Positions 14,824 to 22,859 of a stretch of DNA of 30,963 nt are shown here, piece after piece. This stretch comes from BMS3Bbin07 sp036244995 (GTDB taxonomy: Bacteria; Nitrospirota; Thermodesulfovibrionia; Thermodesulfovibrionales; JdFR-85): the NCBI GenBank assembly GCA_036244995.1, contig BTTF01000013.1, positions 1 to 30,963 on the forward strand, given 5' to 3'. The notes beneath the pieces are model-generated. The model did not search any database. It worked only from the letters and a program-made list of their open reading frames with translations, and was not told where the DNA came from. Positions within the stretch are counted from its first letter, which is position 1; each line of letters begins with the position of its first letter. Made by a program: the position numbers and the translations under genes.

Positions 14824-15774
14824 TTATTTTGACCAGTCATATCTCCGTCTCTTTCTGTGGTGTACATATTTGTCTGCAGACAGCGCTGCCACACAACCAT
14901 TTGCTGCAGCTACCACCACCTGTCTGACCTCCACACAGGTGACATCGCCTGCTGCAAAAACCCCCGGCTGATTTGTCTCCATCATCCTGTTCGTTATGAT
15001 GCATTCTTCATCGCTGATATCAATGGAGAAATTGAGAAAATCAACTACAGGCTTGTTTCCGTGAAGATAGACAAAGACCCCGTCCATGGGCAATACCTTC
15101 TCTTTATCAGAGTTTCTGTCCATCAGTTTTATCCTCTCAACTACCTCGCTTCCCTCAATAGATAAAACAGCATGACCGGTGAGGATTTTCAGATTGTCAA
15201 TTTTAGGCAGGTGATGTTCGTCTGAAAGCTTGAGTGACTTTGATGGAGATATCAGATACACAGTCTCCGCAAAGCGTGTAAGCAACTCAGCTTCCTTCAC
15301 GGCCTCCTCTGAATCTCCTATAACACAAACCGTCTTGCCCCTGAAAAACGCAGCATCACATGTCGCACAGTAACTTACACCTTTCCCAAGGAGTTCCTTC
15401 TCTCCCCTGACAGTTGGCTTCCTGCCCATGGCGCCGGTCGCTAAAATCACTGCCTTTCCCTGAAAAGTCCTTTCCATTGTGTAGATTTCCTTTATCTCTT
15501 TGTCCAGATTTACACCTATGACTTGTACCTCAAGGTATTCTGCCCCGAATCGTATAGCCTGCTCCCGGAATATATCGAGAAGTTCATTCCCGGAGATGGG
15601 CTCCGTCAAGCCGGGATAGTTCTCTATCTTATCCGCAAGTGCAAGTGCCCCTGCTGTAGAGGATTTATCAAGAATAGCTGTCTTGAGGTGGGCCCTTGCA
15701 GCATACTGGGCTGCAGTAAGGCCTGCAGGGCCGCCTCCGATAATCAGAACATCATAAATGTCGTCTTCACCCAT
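14824..15774 (-). CDS. Thioredoxin reductase-like FAD-dependent oxidoreductase
   Basis: The 316-residue protein has the low-molecular-weight thioredoxin reductase layout: FAD-binding GGGPAG (13-18), GENYPG-like DKIENYPGL, the redox pair CATC (136-139), a second nucleotide-binding domain (VCVIGDSEEAVKEAE, about 149-163) and the FAD-binding GVFAAGDV (about 271-278). The phosphate-recognising HRR-x3-R of NADPH-dependent enzymes is absent; the equivalent place reads YLISPSKSLK. The enzyme may therefore use NADH, ferredoxin or another donor, so trxB is not assigned. GGAGGT about 9 bases before the ATG at 15774 fixes the start. It is divergent from the sensor kinase gene and followed by slt. Confidence 0.88.
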   Translation of the reverse strand: MGEDDIYDVLIIGGGPAGLTAAQYAARAHLKTAILDKSSTAGALALADKIENYPGLTEPISGNELLDIFREQAIRFGAEYLEVQVIGVNLDKEIKEIYTMERTFQGKAVILATGAMGRKPTVRGEKELLGKGVSYCATCDAAFFRGKTVCVIGDSEEAVKEAELLTRFAETVYLISPSKSLKLSDEHHLPKIDNLKILTGHAVLSIEGSEVVERIKLMDRNSDKEKVLPMDGVFVYLHGNKPVVDFLNFSIDISDEECIITNRMMETNQPGVFAAGDVTCVEVRQVVVAAANGCVAALSADKYVHHRKRRRYDWSK

Positions 15775-15875
15775 TAGCAAAACACCTCCATTGCAAATTA
15801 TCAACTCCTGATTAATCAATTTTATCATAATCTGCAAGGTTTTTATTATATCCTTTCAAGCTTCCGGCATTCTTG

Positions 15876-15884
15876 TGATATAAT
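15876..15884 (+). promoter_or_regulatory. Extended -10 promoter for the sensor kinase
   Basis: TGATATAAT is a TGn plus consensus TATAAT, about 70 bases before the kinase ATG, in the divergent gap to the flavoprotein gene. The -35 region is weak, which an extended -10 element tolerates. A TATAAT on the opposite strand at 15845-15850 could serve the flavoprotein gene, but its -35 is poor. Confidence 0.5.
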
Positions 15885-15953
15885 TAACAAGTTCATAATG
15901 TCTGAAATAAAATCCAGAATACATTACCGGTTTAATAGTTTGGCAAATAATCC

Positions 15954-18038
15954 ATGAAACCATTAGTCAGCTTCTTATACCTCATTACATCCGTAACGGT
16001 CATCACTCCCGGTGTCATGGTCTATCTGAACAACCGCAAGTCAAGGGTAAACAGGAGTCTCTTTCTGCTTTGTCTGGCATCATTCTTCTGGCTCTTCTTT
16101 GCTTTCCTGGCAACTTTCTCGGATAGTTATGATACATCCCTTCTCTTTTTCAGGATATGCTATGTTGGAATAGTTTTTATCCCTTCAACCTTCTACCATT
16201 TTGCCCATGAATTCGTGGGCAGAACCTCCGGAAAGAGAATAGCCGCCTGTTATTTCATATCTACCATGTTTGCCTTCACGGTCTTAGGCACACGCTACAT
16301 GATAAAAGGTCTCTTCTTATATCCCTGGGGTTTTTACCCTGCAGCATCAAACCCTCTTCACCTTATCTTCATCCTCTTCTTTCTGATTACACTATTCTCA
16401 GCCCTCTATCTGATATATAAAGAGATCAGGAAAAAGAATGTACCGTCTATACAAAGGACCAAGCTTAAATACATCTTTACAGGGTTACTGGTTGCATCCA
16501 TTGCATCTGTTGACTTCCTTGGTAACTACGGTATACCGGTGATGCCACTCGGTTTTATCTTCATGTCACTTTTTACGTTTATCCTCTCATATGCAACTCT
16601 CAGACATCAACTTCTTGATATCAGAGTGGCCTTTGCAAGGTTATTCCTTCTTTTTATAACCGCCGTTATTGTCACCGGGATACCTTTTCTTTTAGGTATA
16701 AAGCTCCTTGGCCCCGGATTATGGATGATTCCGGTATTCGTTGCCCTTATACTCGCTGTTTCTGCTCCGCTCCTGTATATTTATATAGGGGAACATACGG
16801 AAAATTTACTGTTAAAGCAGCAAAGACGTTACCAGCAGACCCTTCTGTACGCATCCCATGGTATGTTATATAAAAGAAACCTGAACAGATTACTCAAGTT
16901 TGTAGTAATATTATTAACTCTCGTTGCACGGCTGAGATATGCTGCAATATATCTGTTTGATGAAGAGTCGAACTGTTTTGAACTAAAGGCAGAGAGGCCT
17001 CTGCTTCCGAAAAAGCCTCCAACACTCGATATGGAAAACCCTGTTGTCGGGAAAATATCAAAAAAAGAGATACTGAACAGGGATGAACTCCTCAGCAGGG
17101 GGAAAGGCCGCAGGGTGGTTGACGTGATGGAAAGGCTTAATGCCGCTATTATCATACCATGCTGCACCCGGCAAGGCATTGTTGGATTTCTTGCTTTTGG
17201 AAACAAGAAATCCGGCCGGCACTTCTCCCCTGATGAGATTGATACATTTCTTACACTGTCCAACCAGTTTGCACTTGCAATCGAGAACGCATTGTATCTG
17301 AAAGACCTCGAGAAGGCAGGGTCTGAACTCTTCCATGCTGCAAAGATGTCGTCTCTCGGAACCATGGCCTCCGGGTTGGGACATCAGATAAATAACCGGC
17401 TGCATACAATCCTGCTTGCAGTAGAATCGATCAATATCATGTACTCAGACACATTCAACAGGAGGGGGAAGGAACTCATCGATTCCATAATAAACAACAT
17501 AAAACTGGCTGAAGATACGATTGAAAAGCTCAGAAACTACTCAAAAACCTCCTCTGAAGGAGTCTCTGCAGTAATGTTAAAGGATGCAGTTGAAAGCGCC
17601 TTTGAGATGTTGAGACTGAAGAGTTCTGCTTTCAGTCGAATAAGGCTTGAGGTCGATATCGGGAGTTCCTTAAAGGTTTTGGGTAACCTGTCACAGTTGA
17701 GAGAGGTTTTTTTCAATCTCCTTGACAACGCCGACAATGCCATAAGGCAATCTCTTGCAAAAGGCAATGATATGGAACCACTGATCAGAATACGGGCAAG
17801 GGCATCGGAAAAGGGTATGTTTGAGGTTGTGATTGAGGACAACGGTATCGGGATCAGAAGGGATGACTTCGACAAACTGTTTGTTCCGTTTTACACAACC
17901 AAGGCATCATCATCGCATGGTACAGGTCTTGGTCTCTATATAGCAGATAAGATAATAGAGCTGCATGGTGGTACAATAAGGGTTGAATCAGTAAATGAAA
18001 AGGGAACAAAGTTTATCATAAGGCTCAAAGGAGCTTAA
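15954..18038 (+). CDS. Membrane sensor histidine kinase (multi-pass N-terminus, GAF, HisKA, HATPase)
   Basis: The 694-residue protein has about eight hydrophobic segments in residues 5-278, like the HisKA_7TM sensory region. A GAF-like domain follows (about 305-445; segment GIVGFLAFGNKKSGRHFS), then a dimerisation and phosphoacceptor segment MASGLGHQINNRLHTILL with His477, and a HATPase domain with N box FNLLDNADNAI (about 587-597), EDNGIGI (628-634) and G2 box HGTGLGLYIA (655-664). It should autophosphorylate on His477 in response to an unknown membrane or cytosolic signal. The residue after His is Gln, where most HisKA proteins have Glu or Asp. No response regulator lies beside it, so it is an orphan kinase. 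It converges on mqnC with 3 bases between the stops. Confidence 0.92.
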   Translation: MKPLVSFLYLITSVTVITPGVMVYLNNRKSRVNRSLFLLCLASFFWLFFAFLATFSDSYDTSLLFFRICYVGIVFIPSTFYHFAHEFVGRTSGKRIAACYFISTMFAFTVLGTRYMIKGLFLYPWGFYPAASNPLHLIFILFFLITLFSALYLIYKEIRKKNVPSIQRTKLKYIFTGLLVASIASVDFLGNYGIPVMPLGFIFMSLFTFILSYATLRHQLLDIRVAFARLFLLFITAVIVTGIPFLLGIKLLGPGLWMIPVFVALILAVSAPLLYIYIGEHTENLLLKQQRRYQQTLLYASHGMLYKRNLNRLLKFVVILLTLVARLRYAAIYLFDEESNCFELKAERPLLPKKPPTLDMENPVVGKISKKEILNRDELLSRGKGRRVVDVMERLNAAIIIPCCTRQGIVGFLAFGNKKSGRHFSPDEIDTFLTLSNQFALAIENALYLKDLEKAGSELFHAAKMSSLGTMASGLGHQINNRLHTILLAVESINIMYSDTFNRRGKELIDSIINNIKLAEDTIEKLRNYSKTSSEGVSAVMLKDAVESAFEMLRLKSSAFSRIRLEVDIGSSLKVLGNLSQLREVFFNLLDNADNAIRQSLAKGNDMEPLIRIRARASEKGMFEVVIEDNGIGIRRDDFDKLFVPFYTTKASSSHGTGLGLYIADKIIELHGGTIRVESVNEKGTKFIIRLKGA

Positions 18039-18041
18039 GAA

Positions 18042-19169
18042 TCAAAAGTATTTTATTATATTGTAACGGGTGTTTCTCTGGGCAGGCCTGAACCCTGCCT
18101 GCCTGATTGAGTTTATTATATCCTCACATGTAACCCTGTATGAAACCCCTGCGGCCTTTACCACATTTTCCTCGATCATTGTAGAGCCGAAATCATTAGC
18201 GCCAAACCTCAGGGCAGCCTGCGCCATTTTCAGGCCCTGTGTGACCCAGGATGCCTGAATGTTTCTGATGTTGTCGAGATAGAGCCTTGAGAGTGACAGG
18301 ACCCTGAGATAATCAACTGCGGTGGCAGGAATCAGTTGCGGGTTGCGGGTTCTGACTTCTGAGTTGCGAGTTGCGGGTTGCGGGTTGCGGGTTTTTATCT
18401 GACTTCTGACTTCTGACTTCTGTCTTGCAATCTCTGTATTTCCCGGTTGAAAAGTCCAGGGAATAAAGGCTGTAAAACCACCGGTCCTGTCCTGAAGCGC
18501 CCTTATGACATCAAGGTGTTCAATGATGTCCTCCTCTCCTTCAATGGAACCAAACATCATGGTTGCGGTGCTCTTTATCCCGATTCCATGGGCTTCCTCC
18601 ATGACCTCAAGCCATTCGGACGACCTTATTTTTTTCGGACTTAACACCGCTCTCACCCTGTCCGACAGGATCTCGGCGCCTCCGCCGGGAATTGAATCAA
18701 GCCCTGCATCCTTGAGAGTCAAGAGGGTTTCCCTGAGGGTAAGACCGGATTTTCCGGCAATGTAACTTATCTCAGGTGGTGAAAAACCATGCACATTTAT
18801 ATTGAACTCTCTTTTTATGGACTTCAGCATTTCTGTATAAAAGGAGAGGTCCAGCGCAGGATGGAGCCCGCCCTGGATGAGTATCTGCGTACCACCCTGA
18901 TGTATCGTCTCCCTGATCTTTTCAAAGAGCTGCTCCTCATTCAGGATATAGGCCTCCGGAGAGTCCGGGTCCCTGTAAAATGCACAAAACCTGCACTTAT
19001 TTATACAGACATTGGTATAGTTGATATTCCTGTCCACAATAAAGGTAACGATACCATCCGGATGGAGGTCTTTCCTTATTCCGTCTGCTATCCTTCCAAG
19101 CTCAAGGAGCTCGGAATTCCTTAACAGACTTAATGCTGTTTTTTTATTTATTCTCATTTTTTCACTCAT
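18042..19169 (-). CDS. mqnC: Cyclic dehypoxanthinyl futalosine synthase (radical SAM)
   Basis: MqnC cyclises dehypoxanthine futalosine in the futalosine route to menaquinone, using a 5'-deoxyadenosyl radical. The 375-residue protein has the radical-SAM cysteines C55, C59 and C62 in CINKCRFCAF, the blocks QGGLHPALDLSFY and PGGGAEILSD, and FIPWTFQPGNTE, which separate it from MqnE. Between residues 249 and 281 it carries about 30 extra residues (KSEVRSQIKTRNPQPATRNS and on) encoded by heptanucleotide repeats. Relatives go almost directly from the NTE-x-A block to ATAVDY. The insert keeps the frame and lies in a loop-like, hydrophilic stretch, so the enzyme may still work. The start ATG overlaps the mqnE stop by 8 bases (ATGAGTGA). 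Confidence 0.93.
   Translation of the reverse strand: MSEKMRINKKTALSLLRNSELLELGRIADGIRKDLHPDGIVTFIVDRNINYTNVCINKCRFCAFYRDPDSPEAYILNEEQLFEKIRETIHQGGTQILIQGGLHPALDLSFYTEMLKSIKREFNINVHGFSPPEISYIAGKSGLTLRETLLTLKDAGLDSIPGGGAEILSDRVRAVLSPKKIRSSEWLEVMEEAHGIGIKSTATMMFGSIEGEEDIIEHLDVIRALQDRTGGFTAFIPWTFQPGNTEIARQKSEVRSQIKTRNPQPATRNSEVRTRNPQLIPATAVDYLRVLSLSRLYLDNIRNIQASWVTQGLKMAQAALRFGANDFGSTMIEENVVKAAGVSYRVTCEDIINSIRQAGFRPAQRNTRYNIIKYF
18335..18420. repeat. Heptanucleotide repeat tract inside mqnC
   Basis: On the plus strand the tract reads as two GTTGCGG units, then GTTC-TGACTTC-TGA, a GTTGCGA, three GTTGCGG units, GTTTTTATC, and three TGACTTC units. Two 7-base families are thus interleaved in 86 bases. 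Seven is not a multiple of three, so gain or loss of one unit would shift the mqnC frame. The present combination keeps it open. Confidence 0.93.
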
Positions 19170-20229
19170 AGACCTTCACTGTTTCATAAAAAGCATCCCT
19201 TTCAACAGGTACTTTACCCGCCTTTCTGATAAGGTTTATCATCTGCTCCTTTGCAAGCCCTTCCCCTGTCATCGCACCTGCAGCGTGGGTAATCTTCTCT
19301 TCAATGACTGTGCCGTCAATATCATCTGCGCCGAACAGGAGTGCCACCTGTGAGAGTTTTTCACCAAGCATAACCCAATATGCCTTTATGTGGGGAAAGT
19401 TATCAAGCACAAGGCGGCTGATTGCGATTGTCTTTAAATCATCTATTCCCGAGGGATACCGGCCACCCATGTCTGTATTTCCGGGATGATAGGACAGGGG
19501 GATGAATGCCTGAAAACCGCCTGTCCGGTCCTGGAGTTCTCTCAATCTTACAAGGTGGTCAACCCTGTCTTCATATGTTTCAAAATGACCATACAACATT
19601 GTAGCATTTGTCTTTATACCACATAAGTGTGCTGTCTTGTGAACTTCAAGCCACCTTTCACCTGTTATCTTTTCAGGACAGAGCCTCTTCCTTATACTAC
19701 TTGCAAATATCTCCGCCCCTCCACCAGGCATGGCGTCAAGACCGCTGTCTTTCAGACTTAACAGGGTATCTCTGAGGCCAAGGTTGCTGATCCTTGAAAA
19801 GTAATCCACCTCAACTGCTGTAAATGCCTTGATATGGATATGGGGAAAATGTTCCCTGAGCGCTCGCAGCAGACTCAGATAATACTCAAAGGAGCGGTCA
19901 GGGTGGAGTCCTCCGACTATATGAACCTCTTTGAGACCTTCAGGAGAGAGTTCAATTTTCCTTAAAATCTCATCAATTGAGAACTCAAAGGAGCCTTTTT
20001 CACCCTTTGACCTGCTGAAGGCACAAAAACGGCATCGGTTTATGCATATGTTTGTGGGATTTACATGGCGGTTCTGGATAAAATAAGCCCTGTTGCCGTT
20101 TTTTTTCGCTGCAACAGAGGTCGCAAGTTTACCCAGTGTGTGGATGTCATCATCCTGAAACAGGGTAACCGCTTCTTCAAAAGTGATCCTTTTGCGGGCA
20201 ATGATTTTCTTCTCTATTGTCTCAATCAT
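19162..20229 (-). CDS. mqnE: Aminofutalosine synthase (radical SAM)
   Basis: MqnE joins 3-[(1-carboxyvinyl)oxy]benzoate and SAM to give 6-amino-6-deoxyfutalosine, an early step of menaquinone synthesis. The 355-residue protein shows the CINRCRFCAFSR cysteine motif (C62, C66, C69), the blocks VHIVGGLHPDRSFEYY, MPGGGAEIFASS, and FIPLSYHPGNTDMG, which differ from MqnC in the expected way. The ATG at 20229 gives an N-terminus like other MqnE proteins (MIETIEKKIIARKRITFEEA). A GTG at 20247 would add six residues, and neither has a strong ribosome site. It overlaps mqnC and follows the diguanylate cyclase closely. The other pathway genes (mqnA, mqnB, mqnD) are not in the window. Confidence 0.93.
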   Translation of the reverse strand: MIETIEKKIIARKRITFEEAVTLFQDDDIHTLGKLATSVAAKKNGNRAYFIQNRHVNPTNICINRCRFCAFSRSKGEKGSFEFSIDEILRKIELSPEGLKEVHIVGGLHPDRSFEYYLSLLRALREHFPHIHIKAFTAVEVDYFSRISNLGLRDTLLSLKDSGLDAMPGGGAEIFASSIRKRLCPEKITGERWLEVHKTAHLCGIKTNATMLYGHFETYEDRVDHLVRLRELQDRTGGFQAFIPLSYHPGNTDMGGRYPSGIDDLKTIAISRLVLDNFPHIKAYWVMLGEKLSQVALLFGADDIDGTVIEEKITHAAGAMTGEGLAKEQMINLIRKAGKVPVERDAFYETVKVYE

Positions 20230-20255
20230 ATTCTTTGTTGTTCTCACAATTCACA

Positions 20256-21362
20256 CTACTCGGCATAAGCGTACACTTTATTCCTCCCGGAGCCTTTGGC
20301 AAGGTACAGGGCCTTATCTGCATTGTCTATAATATCTTTCCTGTTTAAAGCATGATCCGGAAAGGAAGCAACACCAATACTGAGTGTGATTTTTGCTTCT
20401 TTTCCATTTAAACGCAATGTCTGGCTTTCCACTGCTTCCCTGATCCTTTCTGCTACTACCATTGCCCCTTCCAGAGGTATCTCCGGCAATATAACAGCAA
20501 ATTCCTCTCCACCATATCGAGCTGCAAAATCAACAGTCCTTATATTCTCAACGAGAGTGCAAGAGATTCTCTTCAGTGCTTCATCACCGGACACATGGCC
20601 GTATGCATCATTGAATTCTTTAAAATGATCGATATCTATCATTAGCAGACTTACCTTGTAACCAAACCTCCTTGCCCTTTCAATCTCCTCATCGATCCTT
20701 TCCTGAAAGGCCCTGTGGTTGTTTAATCCGGTAAGGCCGTCTGTGCTTGCCATCTTTACTATTTCTTCATGAAGATTAACCTTTTCAATGGCAAAAGCAG
20801 AGTGAAAGGCAAGAGTTAGCAGGAGGTCTTCATCCTCTGATGAAAAAGAGCGTGAACCTTTCTTGTCAGACACAGCAAGCACCCCTACGGCCTTCCTCCT
20901 CAACATAATGGGAACAATAAGCAGGCTCTTTATGTCGGGATGTTTATCCGGGAAACCCTGAAAATCAGGTACTTCTCCAATATTTTCTGTTCTCAGCGGG
21001 GTCAGTTCCTTAAAAACTTTTTTTATAACGCCCCTGACCTCGGTTTTGCAATTCCCGGTAGGCCCCAGGGAAGAATAGAAATCCGTTATCCTTTCATGGT
21101 TGTCAATTATAATAATGGCTGATTTTTCCGCCCTGAGGAGGTCCTTTACCCTGTCCATAATACTTTCAAGGACCACTTCTCTATCCATGGTTGTATGGAG
21201 ATGGGCAGAAAGTTCATTGAGTATGTTCAGCTCCCTTATTATCCTCAGATATCCCTTTACCATGTTTTTATACTTCCGTTCCTTCTTTATAAAAAGGAAA
21301 AGGAGAATAAGGATGATGATCAGAAGGGAGATTAAAACTATAGTTGTTAATCCCGTCAACAC
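20256..21362 (-). CDS. Membrane-anchored GAF-GGDEF diguanylate cyclase
   Basis: The 368-residue protein makes cyclic di-GMP from two GTP. One transmembrane helix (about 5-25) is followed by a short coil, a GAF domain (about 55-195; KSLLIVPIMLRRKAVGVLAV) and a GGDEF domain (about 205-365). The active site is GGEEF (284-288). The inhibitory site RTVD (275-278) stands five residues before it, so the enzyme should be active and feedback-inhibited. The start codon is GTG and overlaps the hydrolase stop by 7 bases. Tight packing with mqnE downstream indicates one transcript, though a functional tie between c-di-GMP and quinone synthesis is not established. Confidence 0.93.
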   Translation of the reverse strand: MLTGLTTIVLISLLIIILILLFLFIKKERKYKNMVKGYLRIIRELNILNELSAHLHTTMDREVVLESIMDRVKDLLRAEKSAIIIIDNHERITDFYSSLGPTGNCKTEVRGVIKKVFKELTPLRTENIGEVPDFQGFPDKHPDIKSLLIVPIMLRRKAVGVLAVSDKKGSRSFSSEDEDLLLTLAFHSAFAIEKVNLHEEIVKMASTDGLTGLNNHRAFQERIDEEIERARRFGYKVSLLMIDIDHFKEFNDAYGHVSGDEALKRISCTLVENIRTVDFAARYGGEEFAVILPEIPLEGAMVVAERIREAVESQTLRLNGKEAKITLSIGVASFPDHALNRKDIIDNADKALYLAKGSGRNKVYAYAE

Positions 21363-22384
21363 ACTGTCCCGACAAAGGATGAAACGGTCTTCCTGACGGA
21401 TGGATCAAAGAGTATCCTTGCATGGTTCAGGGCTGAATTGTAGTGTTCGGAAGTATGCGGAGCCTCTGAACTCTCTTTAGTGACCAGGCCATCCCCCTTT
21501 CCCTTTATCAGCTCTTCGGGCAATATCCCTTCAGGAACGAAGGAAGTCAGAACATCCGGTATTGAGAAGAGCTTTTCCGGCGTCATGATACCTTTAATCC
21601 GGTCTTCACGCCATCTGTAAATTGTAAAAAGTGTTGGGTCTGTTCCGCCAAAAGAGAGAGTCTTTATTGTAGCAAGTCTTTTATTGTCAAGCCCTGAAAT
21701 AAATGGTGACTCCGGCAGCATTTCCCGGATAGCTTCGCTTTTAAGGAACTCCGTTATCCTTTTGATGGTACTCCTGGCCGTACCTTTCTCTGCATTCTCA
21801 AAAAAGGGGTAGATAATCCTTGAAATCCCGGAAAGTGATCCGGCCAGCTTTGCCAGGTTACTTCCATGATGGGGAGTTGCCAGGGTAATAAGTGCCGGGC
21901 ATTTAATGTTCAGCAACTCTATGGCCTTCCTTGCAACAAGTCCGCCCCTGCTGTGAGTTATGAAAATTATACCGTTTTTTGTGAGTTGATGGTGATGCTT
22001 CAGTAAAAGCTCAAGCTCTCCCACAAGGGTCATGCAATCCGAGGCAGGACGCCTCTGGGAGTAAGCCATAACAGTATACCCGGATGCTCTGAGATCGTGA
22101 AAAACGGTTTTTAATGTCCTGGGTTTCAGCCCGGTGGTAATCCGGTTCTTTATTGAAGGTGCAACAGAAAATTTTGATTTGATTAAAGGTTCTTTTTGTT
22201 TTGATATATCGGCATTCCCTGGTGCTTGGGATAATAGAACCGTTATGGGAAATTTCCCTGTAAGTATCCTTGCCTTTTCCGGCTCTGTCCATATGTTCAA
22301 ACTCATGCCCAGGCCATGAATGAAAAGGCAGCAGGGACGATCCTTGAATCCCTGGTGAAAAATGACGTCAGGGAAACGATCCAT
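21356..22384 (-). CDS. Alpha/beta hydrolase, lipase- or esterase-like
   Basis: The 342-residue protein has an alpha/beta hydrolase plan. It shows the oxyanion-hole segment FIHGLGMS (about 21-28), a nucleophile elbow THSRGG with Ser145, and PHHGS (about 171-175) as in PGAP1-like lipases. A likely acidic residue lies in GKGDGLV (D298) and a late His in NHARILF (H321). No signal peptide is visible, so it probably acts in the cytoplasm. The nucleophile sequence HSRGG matches lipases that act on membrane lipids or acyl esters, but the substrate is unknown. Its ATG overlaps the stop of the coiled-coil gene (TAATG), and its own stop overlaps the cyclase start, so all are coupled. Confidence 0.85.
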   Translation of the reverse strand: MDRFPDVIFHQGFKDRPCCLFIHGLGMSLNIWTEPEKARILTGKFPITVLLSQAPGNADISKQKEPLIKSKFSVAPSIKNRITTGLKPRTLKTVFHDLRASGYTVMAYSQRRPASDCMTLVGELELLLKHHHQLTKNGIIFITHSRGGLVARKAIELLNIKCPALITLATPHHGSNLAKLAGSLSGISRIIYPFFENAEKGTARSTIKRITEFLKSEAIREMLPESPFISGLDNKRLATIKTLSFGGTDPTLFTIYRWREDRIKGIMTPEKLFSIPDVLTSFVPEGILPEELIKGKGDGLVTKESSEAPHTSEHYNSALNHARILFDPSVRKTVSSFVGTVC

Positions 22385-22608
22385 TAATCCGGCGGTTTAT
22401 TTGCTTTTAACTTCCTGACTATCTCGGGTAACTGGTCTTTCAACTCAGGATGTTTTCTGCCAAGGAACAATTTTATTCCTTTTAGTTCAAGCTTGACATC
22501 TTCAACCTCCGATACCGCTGCATCAAGTCTCTGAATCTCCGACACAAGTGTCTGAATCTCCTTTTCCAGGAGGCTTATCTTCTCACTCAATTCCCTTTCT
22601 TCTTTCAT
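22384..22608 (-). CDS. Short coiled-coil protein of unknown function
   Basis: A 74-residue acidic and helical protein. Residues 1-50 show heptad-like spacing of Leu, Ile and Val (EKISLLEKEIQTLVSEIQRL), followed by a short C-terminal segment with LPEIVRKLK. No known family is recognised. A purine-rich GGGGAGGGGG directly before the ATG at 22608 marks the start; a longer reading frame upstream has no ribosome site. The stop overlaps the hydrolase start by 1 base, so it may be a partner or regulator of that protein, which is inference. Confidence 0.7.
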   Translation of the reverse strand: MKEERELSEKISLLEKEIQTLVSEIQRLDAAVSEVEDVKLELKGIKLFLGRKHPELKDQLPEIVRKLKANKPPD

Positions 22609-22724
22609 GGCCCCCTCCCCAGTCAATAGATTTGAATCTTTCGTTAAAAAAGTTAAAAAGCTGAAAGAGTTATAAGTAATAAGCAAGACTGTCCGGTTTC
22701 CTGCTCACCTGTATAAAACTGCTT

Positions 22725-22811
22725 CTATCGTTTATTCTTCATTCTCCTGCGGAGTTTTTTATGCTTGTGCTTGTTAATCTTTTTTTTACGCCACTTCTTG
22801 ACATTGCCCAC
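22725..22811 (-). CDS. AURKAIP1/COX24-domain small basic protein
   Basis: This 28-residue gene is short enough to be missed by routine gene calling. Its translation is MGNVKKWRKKKINKHKHKKL followed by RRRMKNKR. The pattern VKK(W/R)RKKKINKHK-x-KK-x-RR is that of bacterial AURKAIP1/COX24-domain proteins, relatives of the mitochondrial small-subunit protein mS38; mycobacterial bS22 is comparable. A role on the ribosome is therefore likely but inferred. The start is GTG, with GGGAGGTGA at 22816-22824 and a 7-base spacing, a strong site. It stands alone between the activase-type gene and the coiled-coil gene. Confidence 0.85.
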   Translation of the reverse strand: MGNVKKWRKKKINKHKHKKLRRRMKNKR

Positions 22812-22859
22812 TCAATCACCTCCCTTTTTTCAGTTTTACAATATGTCGATTGACAATCT

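Noticed and set aside
18335..18420. Short regular repeats considered as a CRISPR array
   Set aside because: Units are only 7 bases, directly adjacent and without unique spacers, and they are read as part of mqnC.
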